Source of the DNA: Hyphomicrobiales bacterium
Lineage (GTDB): Bacteria; Pseudomonadota; Alphaproteobacteria; Rhizobiales; Aestuariivirgaceae
Assembly (NCBI GenBank): GCA_016185245.1
Contig: JACPNZ010000005.1
Location: 1 to 64,000, forward strand
Direction of reading: 5' to 3'
DNA length: 64,000 nt
In this document: positions 37,755 to 46,964 of the stretch, one piece after another
Position numbering within the stretch: position 1 is the first letter of the stretch
How the letters are laid out: every line of letters starts with the position of its first letter
The notes under the pieces: generated by a model
The model's database searches: none
Told to the model about the DNA's origin: nothing
Seen by the model: the letters and a program-made list of their open reading frames with translations, nothing else
Translations under genes and position numbers: made by a program

Positions 37755-38138
37755 CTACCAGGGGCCGGCAACCCCATAGGCTTCCTCCAGTCCGGGCCAG
37801 GGCGGCATGGTGACGCCCACCGCCTGAAGCGCTTCGCTGCCGTCGCAGCGGAACTGGAAATGCGTACCGGGCGAAATGGAAAGCGACAGGCCGGGCTCGA
37901 GCGCCACGATGTCCTCCTGGGCGTCCCGCTTCCGCCACATGCGACCTTTTCCCGCCACCACGAACCACAGTTCCTCGACGCTGTGGTGGGCCACCGGTTT
38001 TGAAATGGCCCCCGGCGGCAAAGTGAATTGCGCCATGCTGCCGCGCAATGATGCCGCAAGGAGCCGGACCTCGGAACCATCGGGCGCGATCGCATCGGCG
38101 GCCAAAGCCGCCATGCGGGTGACGAACCGACCGCTCAT
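37755..38138 (-). CDS. cupin domain protein
   Basis: 127 aa small single-domain cupin. Motif 1 is AHHSVEELWFVVAGKGRMW and motif 2 the LEPGLSLSISPGTHFQFR region. Family members bind a metal and act as isomerases, dioxygenases or sensors; the substrate is unknown. The start ATG (38136-38138) overlaps the SDR stop by 4 nt, so the two are coupled. It converges on gloA with a 5-nt gap. Confidence 0.85.
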   Translation of the reverse strand: MSGRFVTRMAALAADAIAPDGSEVRLLAASLRGSMAQFTLPPGAISKPVAHHSVEELWFVVAGKGRMWRKRDAQEDIVALEPGLSLSISPGTHFQFRCDGSEALQAVGVTMPPWPGLEEAYGVAGPW

Positions 38139-38881
38139 GCCATCAACTGCCCGCCGTTCACCTCGATCACCTGGCCGGTCACATAGCCCGAGGCCCGGTC
38201 GCTGGCGAGATAGAGGAAGGTGCCGGCGCAATCCTCGGCCACGCCCAGACGGCCCATGGGGATCGTCTTGCGTGCCGCCTCGCGCTTGGCCTCGTCGGAG
38301 AAGCGGTCGTGGAAAGCCGTGTGGATGGTGCCGGGCGACACGCAGTTGGCGCGAATGTTGTGGCCGACGAGTTCGCGGGCCAGCGTCTTGGTGAAGCCCG
38401 AGACGAAGGCCTTGGCCCCGGCATAGACGCTGCCGCCGGGACTGGCGCCGTTACGCGCTGCAATCGAGGTGACGTTGATGATGTTGCCGTTGCCCTGGGC
38501 CACCATGACGCCGGCGGCGAGGCGGCAGCAGTGGATGAGCTGGCGGCAGTTGAGATCGAAGACCTGGTCGATGAACGGATCGGCGAGTTCGGCCAGCGGC
38601 ATCCGCGCCACCAGGCTTCCGGCATTGTTGACCATGACATCGATCCGGCCGAAGCGCCTCACCGCTTCATCGATGAGACAGGCGGGTGCTCCCTCCTCCG
38701 TGAGATCGAGTTTCAGCGTAGCGATGCCGGCCGCCTCGATGGTCGTGAGCTCCGGCCCGCCACCCAGATACTGGGCCAGTACTTTCGAGCCCGCCGCGGC
38801 GAAGGCCAGCGCGGCCGCCCCGCCGATGCCGGTGACCCCGCCGGTTACCACCACCGCCTTGCCTTTCAGATCGTCGAACAT
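38135..38881 (-). CDS. SDR family NAD(P)-dependent oxidoreductase
   Basis: 248 aa classical SDR. Cofactor motif TGGVTGIGG, NNAG, and active-site YAGAK with the preceding Ser in VTSIAARN. The C-terminal pattern IRANCVSPGTIHT...GYVTGQVIEVNGG is typical. It probably oxidises or reduces a sugar-like alcohol/ketone; being coupled to a cupin suggests a two-step conversion. Substrate unknown. Confidence 0.9.
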   Translation of the reverse strand: MFDDLKGKAVVVTGGVTGIGGAAALAFAAAGSKVLAQYLGGGPELTTIEAAGIATLKLDLTEEGAPACLIDEAVRRFGRIDVMVNNAGSLVARMPLAELADPFIDQVFDLNCRQLIHCCRLAAGVMVAQGNGNIINVTSIAARNGASPGGSVYAGAKAFVSGFTKTLARELVGHNIRANCVSPGTIHTAFHDRFSDEAKREAARKTIPMGRLGVAEDCAGTFLYLASDRASGYVTGQVIEVNGGQLMA

Positions 38882-38935
38882 CTAGAATCCCTCCCCGATC
38901 GCGGCTCACCTTGCCTCAAACGGAGACAATGCACC

Positions 38936-39322
38936 ATGTTGCGCGGCCTCGCCGTCTGGCTGCTGATCATCCTGGCCGAAACCGTCCACGGCACGCTTCG
39001 CCAGTTCTATCTCGTCCCGCGCGTCGGCGAGGCGATGGCGAACCGCATCGGCTGGCCAGTCGGACTGGCAATCGTCCTTGCTGTCGCCTTTCTATGCGCC
39101 CGCTGGGTGGGTCTCGGCAAAAGAGCGGCCCTCCTCCGCCTTGGCGCGGTCTGGGCCCTGCTGACCCTGGTGTTCGAAGTGGCGGTCGGCCTGGCCCGCG
39201 GCTTCGACCGGGAGCGGATCGCCGCCGAGATCAACCCGCTCACTGGCGGGTTGATGCTGTGGAGCCTCGCCGTCATGGTCCTGGCGCCACTGGTCGCGGC
39301 CAGGCTGCGCCGCTTGTTCTAG
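38936..39322 (+). CDS. uncharacterised four-helix membrane protein
   Basis: 128 aa with four predicted transmembrane helices (about 3-20, 38-56, 66-85, 103-122) and a basic C-terminus (ARLRRLF). The stretch ETVHGTLRQFYLVPRVG between helices 1 and 2 contains charged residues. No known family recognised. GGAG lies 10 nt upstream of ATG 38936. It is divergent from the SDR/cupin pair. Confidence 0.7.
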   Translation: MLRGLAVWLLIILAETVHGTLRQFYLVPRVGEAMANRIGWPVGLAIVLAVAFLCARWVGLGKRAALLRLGAVWALLTLVFEVAVGLARGFDRERIAAEINPLTGGLMLWSLAVMVLAPLVAARLRRLF

Positions 39323-39432
39323 TAGTATAGTGTATGTCGCAAATGATATGCGAAGCAACACTTAGCCCATCTGCCCTATACCGACGAAATCCGGACCCCC
39401 CCACGCACCCAACTGGACACAACTTGTACATC

Positions 39433-40740
39433 ATGGCGTATCTCGAAATCGCTCTCATTGTTGTTCTCATCATGCTTAACGGACTGTTGGCCATGTCCGA
39501 ATTGGCAGTTGCATCGTCTCGCGCCGCCAAGTTGCGCTCGCTCGCCGATCAGAAGGTCAATGGAGCGCGCCGGGCACTGGCGCTCGCCTCGGATCCCGGC
39601 CGGTTCCTATCGACGGTCCAGATCGGTATCACGCTCATCGGTATTCTGGCCGGTGCGTTTTCGGGGGCGACGCTTGGCGGGCGGCTATCCAGCTTGCTGA
39701 TGACGCTCGGCTTACCCGAGCATGCGGCGGAGCCCATCGGCTTCGGTCTGGTTATCGGTCTCGTCACCTATCTTTCATTGATCGTCGGCGAGCTTGTTCC
39801 CAAGCAAATCGCCTTGCGCAATCCGGAGCGGATCGCCTGCCTCGTGGCACCGGCCATGACAATCCTGGCGAAAGTGTCGGCGCCGCTCGTTTGGCTGCTC
39901 GAGCGTTCGGGCCGGCTGGTATTGGCGTTCCTTGGGCAAAGCCGTATCAAGGACGATACCGTCACCGATGCTGAAATCCATGCCCTAATCGCGGAAGCGG
40001 AGTCGGCGGGCGTTCTAGAACCCGAGGAACGCACCATGATCGCGGGCGTGATGCGGTTGGGCGATCGATTGGTACGGACCGTTATGACGCCGCGTGCCGA
40101 TGTGGAGATGATCGACGTCAAAGAAACTCCGGCGAAGATCGGCAGGCACATGGCGGAAAGCGGCCATTCGCGATTCATCGCCTATGAAGGAACCCCTGAC
40201 AACATCCTCGGGGTTATCCAGGCCAAGGATGTTGCCGCGGCGTTGCTCCGGCGGCGCTCGCCGAACATCAAGCAACTGGTGCGAAACGGCCCCGTCATTC
40301 CCGACACGCTCGATGCCCTGGACGTGGTCAACAAGCTCAAGGAATCCGAGGTGCACTTTGGTCTCGTCTACGACGAGTACGGCCATTTCGAAGGCATCGT
40401 GACCACGGCGGACATTCTCGAGGCGATTGTTGGCGTGTTCCGGCACGACGGCCGGGAACCCGAGCTCGATATCGTCGAGCGTGCGGACGGTTCCCTCCTC
40501 GTCTCCGGAGGCACGCCAATCGACCGGTTGTCGGATCGGCTGGGCATGGCCCTGCCGCCGACGCGCGACTACCAGACCGTCGCCGGCTTCGTTCTGGATC
40601 GCCTCGGCCGCATTCCGGCGGCGGGCGAGTCATTCAAGGAGGGCGGCATCCATTTCGAAGTCGTCGACCTCGATGGACGGCGGATCGACAGGGTGATCGT
40701 CAGCCGCACCGCTCCGGCTACCCGGCGGGCCACCATCTGA
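39433..40740 (+). CDS. CNNM/CorC-HlyC (hemolysin-type) membrane protein
   Basis: 435 aa. N-terminal DUF21/CNNM transmembrane domain (about 1-190), opening with LEIALIVVLIMLNGLLAMSELA and containing VGELVPKQIALRNPE. Two CBS domains follow (about 215-335, with MTPRADVEMIDV) and a C-terminal CorC_HlyC domain (about 350-425). Family members export or regulate Mg2+/Co2+; hemolysin naming is historical. ATG 39433 lacks a good SD, so the true start could be slightly different; the frame is open to 39334. Confidence 0.92.
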   Translation: MAYLEIALIVVLIMLNGLLAMSELAVASSRAAKLRSLADQKVNGARRALALASDPGRFLSTVQIGITLIGILAGAFSGATLGGRLSSLLMTLGLPEHAAEPIGFGLVIGLVTYLSLIVGELVPKQIALRNPERIACLVAPAMTILAKVSAPLVWLLERSGRLVLAFLGQSRIKDDTVTDAEIHALIAEAESAGVLEPEERTMIAGVMRLGDRLVRTVMTPRADVEMIDVKETPAKIGRHMAESGHSRFIAYEGTPDNILGVIQAKDVAAALLRRRSPNIKQLVRNGPVIPDTLDALDVVNKLKESEVHFGLVYDEYGHFEGIVTTADILEAIVGVFRHDGREPELDIVERADGSLLVSGGTPIDRLSDRLGMALPPTRDYQTVAGFVLDRLGRIPAAGESFKEGGIHFEVVDLDGRRIDRVIVSRTAPATRRATI

Positions 40741-40843
40741 GAGACGGCCAACCTCGACTCCGGAAACGGCAGCGCGGTAAGCCCCTCAATGGTGTTTGCG
40801 AGCAAGCCGTCGACTCTTTCAAGCTCAGTTTTCTACCAAGTGT

Positions 40844-41467
40844 TCAACCCGGCGGCGCCATCCGGATCACGGCAAAACGGTCATAGGGAAGTTCGGCGGG
40901 GCCGCCGAGATCGACGAATTCGACCATCCAGCCATCCTTGGCGAACTCTTCCACATGCTTGCAATTGTAGTAGAGGACCGTGATGCCGCTGCCATCGCCG
41001 AACATCTCGCGCAGGCGTTTGCCGAAACGCGCCACATTGGCGGCGTCGAACGGATTGTAGAGGTAGAAGATGCTGCCCGACGCCGGCAGATTGGCGATGG
41101 CGTCGCCAGCGATGATCGTCACATTGTCATGTCGGGCGAAGCGGCGACGGGTCTTTTCGGCGATGTCGGCGTCGAGCTCCAGCCCGACAATGCGGTTGCC
41201 GTAGCCCTCGCTCAGCAAGTGCTGGATGACCCGGCCTTTGCCGCAGCCGACATCAACCACCACGCTGTCGGCGGCGATGCGCCCGGAAAAAATCTTGCGC
41301 AGCGGCCCATAATCGGTGTTGACGGTGCTGACCGCTCCGAGGTGGCGGTAGCGCGAGGGAACCGTGCCGATCAACAGTGACCCGCCACGCAGATCGACGA
41401 CGGCATTGCGGACCACGCGCGCCAATTGGATGACCTTGATCTTCAACCGCCTGGTCGCATCCATCAT
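40844..41467 (-). CDS. class I SAM-dependent methyltransferase
   Basis: 207 aa from ATG 41467 (a GTG at 41479 adds four residues). Rossmann methyltransferase with motif I VVDVGCGKGRVIQHL, the acidic strand-2 end VGLELDADIAE, motif II-like IIAGDAIANL, and YLYNPFD (D/N-P-P-F-like motif IV). An N-terminal basic helix could mediate membrane or nucleic-acid association. Substrate unknown. The gene stands alone between the CorC-like gene and tRNA-Glu. Confidence 0.85.
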   Translation of the reverse strand: MMDATRRLKIKVIQLARVVRNAVVDLRGGSLLIGTVPSRYRHLGAVSTVNTDYGPLRKIFSGRIAADSVVVDVGCGKGRVIQHLLSEGYGNRIVGLELDADIAEKTRRRFARHDNVTIIAGDAIANLPASGSIFYLYNPFDAANVARFGKRLREMFGDGSGITVLYYNCKHVEEFAKDGWMVEFVDLGGPAELPYDRFAVIRMAPPG

Positions 41468-41603
41468 GCTGTTACTCACTCGCCGGTCACCGCTCCGTAG
41501 TCACGATAGTCGGAAGCAAACCGGGCGTAAAGACGCTGGCCGTCCGTCGGCGCTCCCCATGCCGAGTAGGCCCCAGCAGCGATGTTCCTGGATGAGGTTC
41601 GAG

Positions 41604-41678
41604 TGGCGCGCCCTACGGGAGTCGAACCCGTCTTTACAACGTGAAAGGCTGTCGTCCTAACCGATAGACGAAGGGCGC
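41604..41678 (-). tRNA. tRNA-Glu (anticodon TTC)
   Basis: Complete cloverleaf on the minus strand. Acceptor GCGCCCT/AGGGCGC with discriminator G and encoded CCA, anticodon stem ACAGC/GTTGT with loop CTTTCAC giving TTC, and T arm ACGGG TTCGACT CCCGT. It has its own strong promoter just upstream. Confidence 0.96.
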
Positions 41679-41699
41679 CCGTGCCCGAATGCGGGGGCC

Positions 41700-41728
41700 T
41701 CTATAGGGGGCTTCGGGCGGGCTGGCAA
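41700..41728 (-). promoter_or_regulatory. promoter of tRNA-Glu
   Basis: On the minus strand, TTGCCA (41723-41728), a 17-nt spacer and TATAGA (41700-41705). The predicted start is about 15 nt before the mature tRNA 5' end. It lies immediately downstream of the recJ stop. Confidence 0.7.
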
Positions 41729-41731
41729 GCT

Positions 41732-43507
41732 TCACGAAACCCGCGCCACGTCCTCGATGTGGATCGATGGCACGCGCGAGGAGCCCCAGTCGTCGACGGT
41801 CAGGCGGCCGGCCACATGCAAGGGAAAACTCCGTTCGGCGAGCAGAAGCTCGCCGAGCTCGGTGCCCATCGCCCGGAAGGCGATGGCCTTGATGCGGCTG
41901 CCGTCGCTTGCCGCCAGCGTGCAGCGGATGTGATCGCTTCCCGCCTGATCGGCATAGACGACGCGGTGGGCCGGAAAGGCAAAGACCGGGGCGGGATGAC
42001 CGGCGCCATAGGGGCCCGCCTGTTCGAGAAGCTCGATGAGATCGAGGCTGGCGCCACCCGCCGTCAGCGCGCCATCGATGGCCAGCCCATGGCCCGCCGC
42101 GGCGTCCACTTGCGCCGACAACTTCTCCTCGAGAAAGCCGCGGAGATCGCCAAGCCGCGCCACTTCGACGGTGAGGCCCGCCGCCATGGCATGGCCGCCG
42201 CCCTTGACGATGATCCCGGCCTCGAGAGCTCCCCGGACGGCGCCGCCGAGATCGACACCATTGATCGACCGGCCCGAGCCCGCGGCATGGCTGCCGTCCT
42301 CGGCCAGCACAAAGCTCGGCAGACCGAAACGCTCCTTGAGCCGCGCGGCGGCGAGCCCGACCACACCCGGATGCCAGCCCGTGGCCGAGACCACGAGAAC
42401 TCGCGGCCGGCCTTCGCTACCCATGGCGGCCTCGGCCTGGGCGACCGCCCGGTCGACGACGGCCATCTCGATTGTCTGGCGCTCGCGGTTGAGGTGTTCG
42501 AGATCCTGGGCGATCTGTGCCGCTTCACCCCGATCCGCCGTGGTCAGCAGGCGGAGTGCCAGGCCGGCATCGCCGATGCGGCCGGCGGCATTGAGCCGGG
42601 GTCCGAGCATGAAGCCCAGGGCGTAAGGATCGGGCTTGCGCTTCAGGCGGGCCACGTCGGCGAGGGCGGCCAGTCCCACGTTCTCGCGCCGGCCCATGAT
42701 CTTGAGGCCTTGCGTCACATAGGCGCGATTGAGGCCCTTCAACGGCACCACGTCGCAGACGGTGGCGAGCGCCACCAGCTCCAGCCATTGCAGCATGTTG
42801 GGCTCGGGGCGCGTGGCCGAAAACCAGCCGCGGCTGCGCAGCTCCCGGTTGACCGCGGCGACGAGTATCATCGCAACCCCGGCGGCACACAGATAGCCGA
42901 GGCCCGAGATATCGTCCTGGCGATTGGGATTGATGACGGCGAAGGCCTGCGGCAGCGTCGCTCCCGCCTGGTGATGATCGACGATGATGGTGACGAGCCC
43001 CAGCTCCGCCGCGCGGGCCAGGGGATCGTGGGCGGCGACCCCGCAATCGAGCGTCAGCAGCAGCTCCGTGCCCTCGGCCTTGAGGATCTCGACCGCCTTC
43101 TCGCTTGGCCCGTAGCCTTCGCTCACCCGGTCGGGAATGCGCACGCTGCAACTTGACCCCACCGCATCGAGAAAGCGGGAGAGCAATGCAGCGGAGGCGA
43201 CACCATCGACATCATAGTCACTGATGATGCCGATCTTCTCGGCCCCCATCACCGCCTCGGCGAGGCGTGCCGCACCTCGTTCCATGTCACGCAAGGCCGC
43301 CGGCTGGGGCATCAGCCCGCGCAGCGTCGGATTGAGAAAGGCTTCCGCCTCCTCGACGCCAACACCGCGCGCCGCCAGCACGCGGCCGAGGATCGCCGGC
43401 AGCTCATGGCGCTGGGAAATCGCCTCGGCGATGCGGGCATCATCGAGGCGAGCCTGCCAGCGGCGGCCGCTGGCCGAACGCTCGACATTCAGGAAAGCGC
43501 GGGACAC
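41732..43507 (-). CDS. recJ: single-stranded-DNA-specific exonuclease RecJ
   Basis: 591 aa, 5'-3' ssDNA exonuclease in recombination and mismatch repair. DHH motifs: SDYDVDGVASAALL (motif I), LLTLDCG, and IIVDHHQAG (DHH). DHHA1 GGGHAMAAGLT and a C-terminal OB-like RecJ domain follow. It starts with GTG 43507, only 8 nt after the hom stop, without a good SD of its own, so translation probably depends on coupling to hom. Confidence 0.96.
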   Translation of the reverse strand: MSRAFLNVERSASGRRWQARLDDARIAEAISQRHELPAILGRVLAARGVGVEEAEAFLNPTLRGLMPQPAALRDMERGAARLAEAVMGAEKIGIISDYDVDGVASAALLSRFLDAVGSSCSVRIPDRVSEGYGPSEKAVEILKAEGTELLLTLDCGVAAHDPLARAAELGLVTIIVDHHQAGATLPQAFAVINPNRQDDISGLGYLCAAGVAMILVAAVNRELRSRGWFSATRPEPNMLQWLELVALATVCDVVPLKGLNRAYVTQGLKIMGRRENVGLAALADVARLKRKPDPYALGFMLGPRLNAAGRIGDAGLALRLLTTADRGEAAQIAQDLEHLNRERQTIEMAVVDRAVAQAEAAMGSEGRPRVLVVSATGWHPGVVGLAAARLKERFGLPSFVLAEDGSHAAGSGRSINGVDLGGAVRGALEAGIIVKGGGHAMAAGLTVEVARLGDLRGFLEEKLSAQVDAAAGHGLAIDGALTAGGASLDLIELLEQAGPYGAGHPAPVFAFPAHRVVYADQAGSDHIRCTLAASDGSRIKAIAFRAMGTELGELLLAERSFPLHVAGRLTVDDWGSSRVPSIHIEDVARVS

Positions 43508-43515
43508 AGGGGCGC

Positions 43516-44820
43516 TTACAGGCGCTCGATGCGGATCATCCGCGGCCGCGAGGCCACATGGCCGTCGGTCTCGATCCGTGAGAGTGCTGCCCGCATGGCG
43601 GTCTCGAGCGTGTCGTGGGTGATGAGAATGAAGGGAGCGGTGGCGCGCGGGGCGTCCTTCTCCTGCTTGCCGCGCTGCACGATGCTCTCGATCGAGATCT
43701 TCTCGTCGGCGAGAATGCGGGCAATGGCCGCCACCGCTCCCGGCCTATCGTGCAGTTCGAGCGCCACATAGAAGCCGCCCTCATGGGCCTTGGTGGGGGC
43801 GGCGCGATAGGGCTTGAGGTCGGCCGCCGGCACCCCGAAGGCCGGGCGCCAGTTGCCGCGCGCGATATCGACGATATCGGCGACGACCGCCGAGGCGGTG
43901 GGGTGGGCACCGGCGCCGCGGCCCTCGAGCATCAGGTCGCCAGCGAAGTCGCCCTTGACCACCACCGCGTTGAAAACCCCATCGGTATCGGCGACCGGCG
44001 AGCCCTTGGGAACGAGTGTAGGATGGACACGCTGCTCGATCCCCTCGGCGTGGGCCACGGCAACCCCGAGGAGCTTGATCTTGTAGCCCATGTCGGAGGC
44101 ATTGCCGATATCGGCGAGCGTAATGGCCTCGATCCCTTCGATGGAGATCGAGGCGAGATCGACCTCGCTGCCGAAGGCGAGTGAAGTGAGAACCGCTAGC
44201 TTGTGGGCGGTGTCAAAACCGCCGACATCGAAGCTGGGATCGGCCTCGGCATAGCCGAGCGCCTGGGCCTCCTTGAGAACGTCGGCGAAACTCCGGCCCT
44301 CGTTCGCCATCTTGGTCAGGATATAGTTGCAAGTGCCGTTCATGATGCCGAAGAGCTTGCCGACCCGGTTGCCGGCCAGCCCCTCGCGCAGTGTCTTGAT
44401 GATCGGAATGCCGCCGGCGACCGAGGCCTCGAAATTGAGGGCGACACCCTTCGCTTCGGCCAGCCGGGCAAGGGCCGCGCCATGATGGGCGAGGAGTGCC
44501 TTGTTGGCGGTGACCACCGGCTTGGCCGAAGCAAGGGCCGCTTCGACCGCCGCCTTGGCGGGATCGCCCTCGCCTCCCATGAGTTCCACGAAAACGTCGA
44601 TCGCATCGCTTTTCGCCAGCGCTACGGAATCGTCAAACCAGCGCAGGCGCGATATATCGTGCGCCCGCTTTTTCATTTTATCGCGGGCAGATACAGCCGT
44701 GACCTCAACCGTTTTCCCAGCCCGCGCCGTGACCAGCCCGGCATGCCGGGCAAGAAGCTCGAGCACGCCGCCGCCGACGGTACCGAGGCCGGCAAGGCCC
44801 AGTCTCAGGGTCTTCTGCAT
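43516..44820 (-). CDS. hom: homoserine dehydrogenase
   Basis: 434 aa. NAD(P)-dependent reduction of aspartate semialdehyde to homoserine, at the branch to threonine and methionine. N-terminal Rossmann GLAGLGTVGGGVLELL, core SVAGGIPIIKTLREGLAGN and NYILTKM. The C-terminal ACT domain (about 350-430, DRPGAVAAIARILADEKISIESI) gives feedback regulation. ATG 44820 was chosen as the family start. It forms an operon with recJ, an arrangement I recall from other Alphaproteobacteria. Confidence 0.96.
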   Translation of the reverse strand: MQKTLRLGLAGLGTVGGGVLELLARHAGLVTARAGKTVEVTAVSARDKMKKRAHDISRLRWFDDSVALAKSDAIDVFVELMGGEGDPAKAAVEAALASAKPVVTANKALLAHHGAALARLAEAKGVALNFEASVAGGIPIIKTLREGLAGNRVGKLFGIMNGTCNYILTKMANEGRSFADVLKEAQALGYAEADPSFDVGGFDTAHKLAVLTSLAFGSEVDLASISIEGIEAITLADIGNASDMGYKIKLLGVAVAHAEGIEQRVHPTLVPKGSPVADTDGVFNAVVVKGDFAGDLMLEGRGAGAHPTASAVVADIVDIARGNWRPAFGVPAADLKPYRAAPTKAHEGGFYVALELHDRPGAVAAIARILADEKISIESIVQRGKQEKDAPRATAPFILITHDTLETAMRAALSRIETDGHVASRPRMIRIERL

Positions 44821-44908
44821 AAATGGTCCATCGCTCTCCGCGGCGGGGGAATCCCGACCGCGCTCCTTATGGCCGGAAGGCCAAGGCTTGGCAATCGAGA
44901 CCGGCCGG

Positions 44909-45490
44909 TCAGGCTGCAACGCCGCCGCCGAGCAACGTCTTCAACTCCTCGGTCTCGGTTTGAAGCTTTTGCAGCGAACCCTCCACCGACCGCATGATGC
45001 GCACGGCGAGAGCTGCGTCCATCTCCGGCACCTGGTCCTGGGCTTGCGCCGCAAAGGATTTGAATTGCCCGAAAAGATTAGAAACCTTGAAGGAGAGTTC
45101 CGGCTGCAAGAGACCGATGCGCGCCACATGGCTGTCGAACACCGGGGTGGCGAAGCGGAAGACGACGCGTGGCTGGGTCTTGCGGCCGGGGTTCTGGCGG
45201 GCGAGTTCCTCGGCGATCGAAATTTGCGCCAGCAGGATCTTGATGGCGCTGGCCAGACCGAGCTGCAGGGCGGAAAGTTCCCCCAGAATAGCGTTGTGGA
45301 ACGACTCGCGCTCGGCGCGGCGCTGCCGCTCGCCCTGTTCCCGCGCCATCTTTTCCTGATGCGCCCGACCCTCTTCCGCCACCTTGGCGATGCGGCGCTG
45401 GGAATAGATGACACCGGAAAAGCCGATGATTGCCGCCAGCAGGGCGACAGATGCGCCAATCAATGGCTGGTAGTCTTTGAAGAATTCCAT
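44909..45490 (-). CDS. uncharacterised single-TM coiled-coil protein
   Basis: 193 aa. One N-terminal transmembrane helix (about 8-29, LIGASVALLAAIIGFSGVIY) is followed by a long charged helix (about 32-70, rich in Arg, Glu, Gln) and a predominantly helical cytoplasmic or periplasmic body. No known family recognised. Divergent from the FlgO-like TPR gene with a 133-nt gap. The ATG at 45490 places the TM segment at the N-terminus; the longer frame to 45625 has no such logic. Confidence 0.65.
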   Translation of the reverse strand: MEFFKDYQPLIGASVALLAAIIGFSGVIYSQRRIAKVAEEGRAHQEKMAREQGERQRRAERESFHNAILGELSALQLGLASAIKILLAQISIAEELARQNPGRKTQPRVVFRFATPVFDSHVARIGLLQPELSFKVSNLFGQFKSFAAQAQDQVPEMDAALAVRIMRSVEGSLQKLQTETEELKTLLGGGVAA

Positions 45491-45623
45491 GACGATCCCA
45501 TTCCCGCTACAATCGAGCTTACCGGCCGCGGGACGCGTGAGCAATCGCGCCAAAGAAACATTATGCTTTACGGCTATGAGGCCCCCGCGCAATATTCGGC
45601 CGGAACTTGCCTGATCGGGTCCC

Positions 45624-46907
45624 ATGCCGGAGGAATTGAAATCGCCTGAGGAAATCCGCGGGTTTCACGCCGACCCCTTGTATCTCAGCGCCCTGGCGAG
45701 CCTGGGGACCAGCGTATCGGCGAGGCTGACGGCGGCACCGGCCAAGGGCAGCATCGCGGTGCTGCCGTTCCTCAACATGAGCGGCGATCCCGAACAGGAG
45801 CATTTTACCGACGGCTTGACCGAAGACATCATCACCGATCTGTCGAATGTACCAGGCTTTTTCGTCATCGCCCGCAACTCCTCCTTTGCCTACAAGGGCA
45901 AGCCCACCGATGTGCGCCAGATCGCCCATGATCTCGGCGTCAAATACATTCTCGAAGGCAGTGCCCGGCGTTCCGACAAGCGTTTGCGCATCAATGTGCA
46001 ATTGATCGACGCGGCCGACGGCGGAACCCATGTCTGGGCCGAACGTTTCGACCGCGATCTCGCCGATATATTCGCCGTGCAGGACGAGGTGACGCGGCGT
46101 GTTGTCGGGGCGATCACTGGGAAGCTCAATACGTCGCCCTTGGTGGTGCGCCACCGCCCAGTCACGCTCGAAGCCTATGATCTTTGTGTGCGCGCCCGCA
46201 GTCTGTGGTGGAAAACCACGGAAGCAAACCAGGAAGCAATGTCGCTGCTTGAGCGCGCCACGGCGCTTGACCCCAACTATGCGGAGGCCCACTGGCAACT
46301 GGCGCTGGTACAGTTCTGCGCCTGGCAATTGTGGGGCGCGGAACAACAACCGCATCGGGCCGATGCTCTCCTGTCGGCGCGCCGCGCCGTCGAGATCGAT
46401 CCCAATGATTCAAGCGCATACTGGGTGCTGGGCTATATCCTGTTGCATGACAAGCGCTGGGAGGAAGGTGCCGCCCGCTTGCAACTGTCGATCCGCCTCA
46501 ATCCCAACGATGCCGATGCCCAGGCCATCCTGTCGGAACTGATGATCATGACCGGCCGGAAGGCCGAGGCGATCGAACCAGCACTGATGGCCTTGCGGCT
46601 CAATCCACTGGCACCCGGCTGGATCTACTGGATTCTCGGCATCGCCCAGATCGCCAATGGGCAATTCGAGACGGCAGTGGCGACGCTGCGCCGCGAGGAG
46701 ACCACCAACACCGTCTCGCGCCGCAGCCTTGCCGCCGCCCTCGCCCTCATGGGACGGTTGGACGAAGCAAAGGGCGAGACGAAACTGTTTCTGGAATCGA
46801 ACCCGCACTGGCGTATCCGCGACTGGCAGGAGAACCATCCTCTGAAGCTTCAGGAAGATCGCGATTTCTGGGTCGAAGCCTACCGCCTCGCCGGGTTGCC
46901 GGATTGA
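45624..46907 (+). CDS. FlgO-like domain and TPR protein (cyclase-less)
   Basis: 427 aa. The N-terminal ~45 residues are unremarkable. A FlgO-like domain (about 44-170) carries SIAVLPFLNMSGDPEQEHFTDGLTEDI, ILEGSARRSDKRLRINVQLIDA and HVWAERFDRDL. TPR repeats follow (about 190-400). This half normally follows an adenylate/guanylate cyclase or a winged-helix domain; neither is present and there is no room for one upstream. It may act with a separate catalytic partner, or be a truncated descendant. Confidence 0.82.
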   Translation: MPEELKSPEEIRGFHADPLYLSALASLGTSVSARLTAAPAKGSIAVLPFLNMSGDPEQEHFTDGLTEDIITDLSNVPGFFVIARNSSFAYKGKPTDVRQIAHDLGVKYILEGSARRSDKRLRINVQLIDAADGGTHVWAERFDRDLADIFAVQDEVTRRVVGAITGKLNTSPLVVRHRPVTLEAYDLCVRARSLWWKTTEANQEAMSLLERATALDPNYAEAHWQLALVQFCAWQLWGAEQQPHRADALLSARRAVEIDPNDSSAYWVLGYILLHDKRWEEGAARLQLSIRLNPNDADAQAILSELMIMTGRKAEAIEPALMALRLNPLAPGWIYWILGIAQIANGQFETAVATLRREETTNTVSRRSLAAALALMGRLDEAKGETKLFLESNPHWRIRDWQENHPLKLQEDRDFWVEAYRLAGLPD

Positions 46908-46964
46908 GGGATGCAAACGAAGGCGGTTTTACCGGAGATCACTCGATAACTCCCCGCCTTGCCC

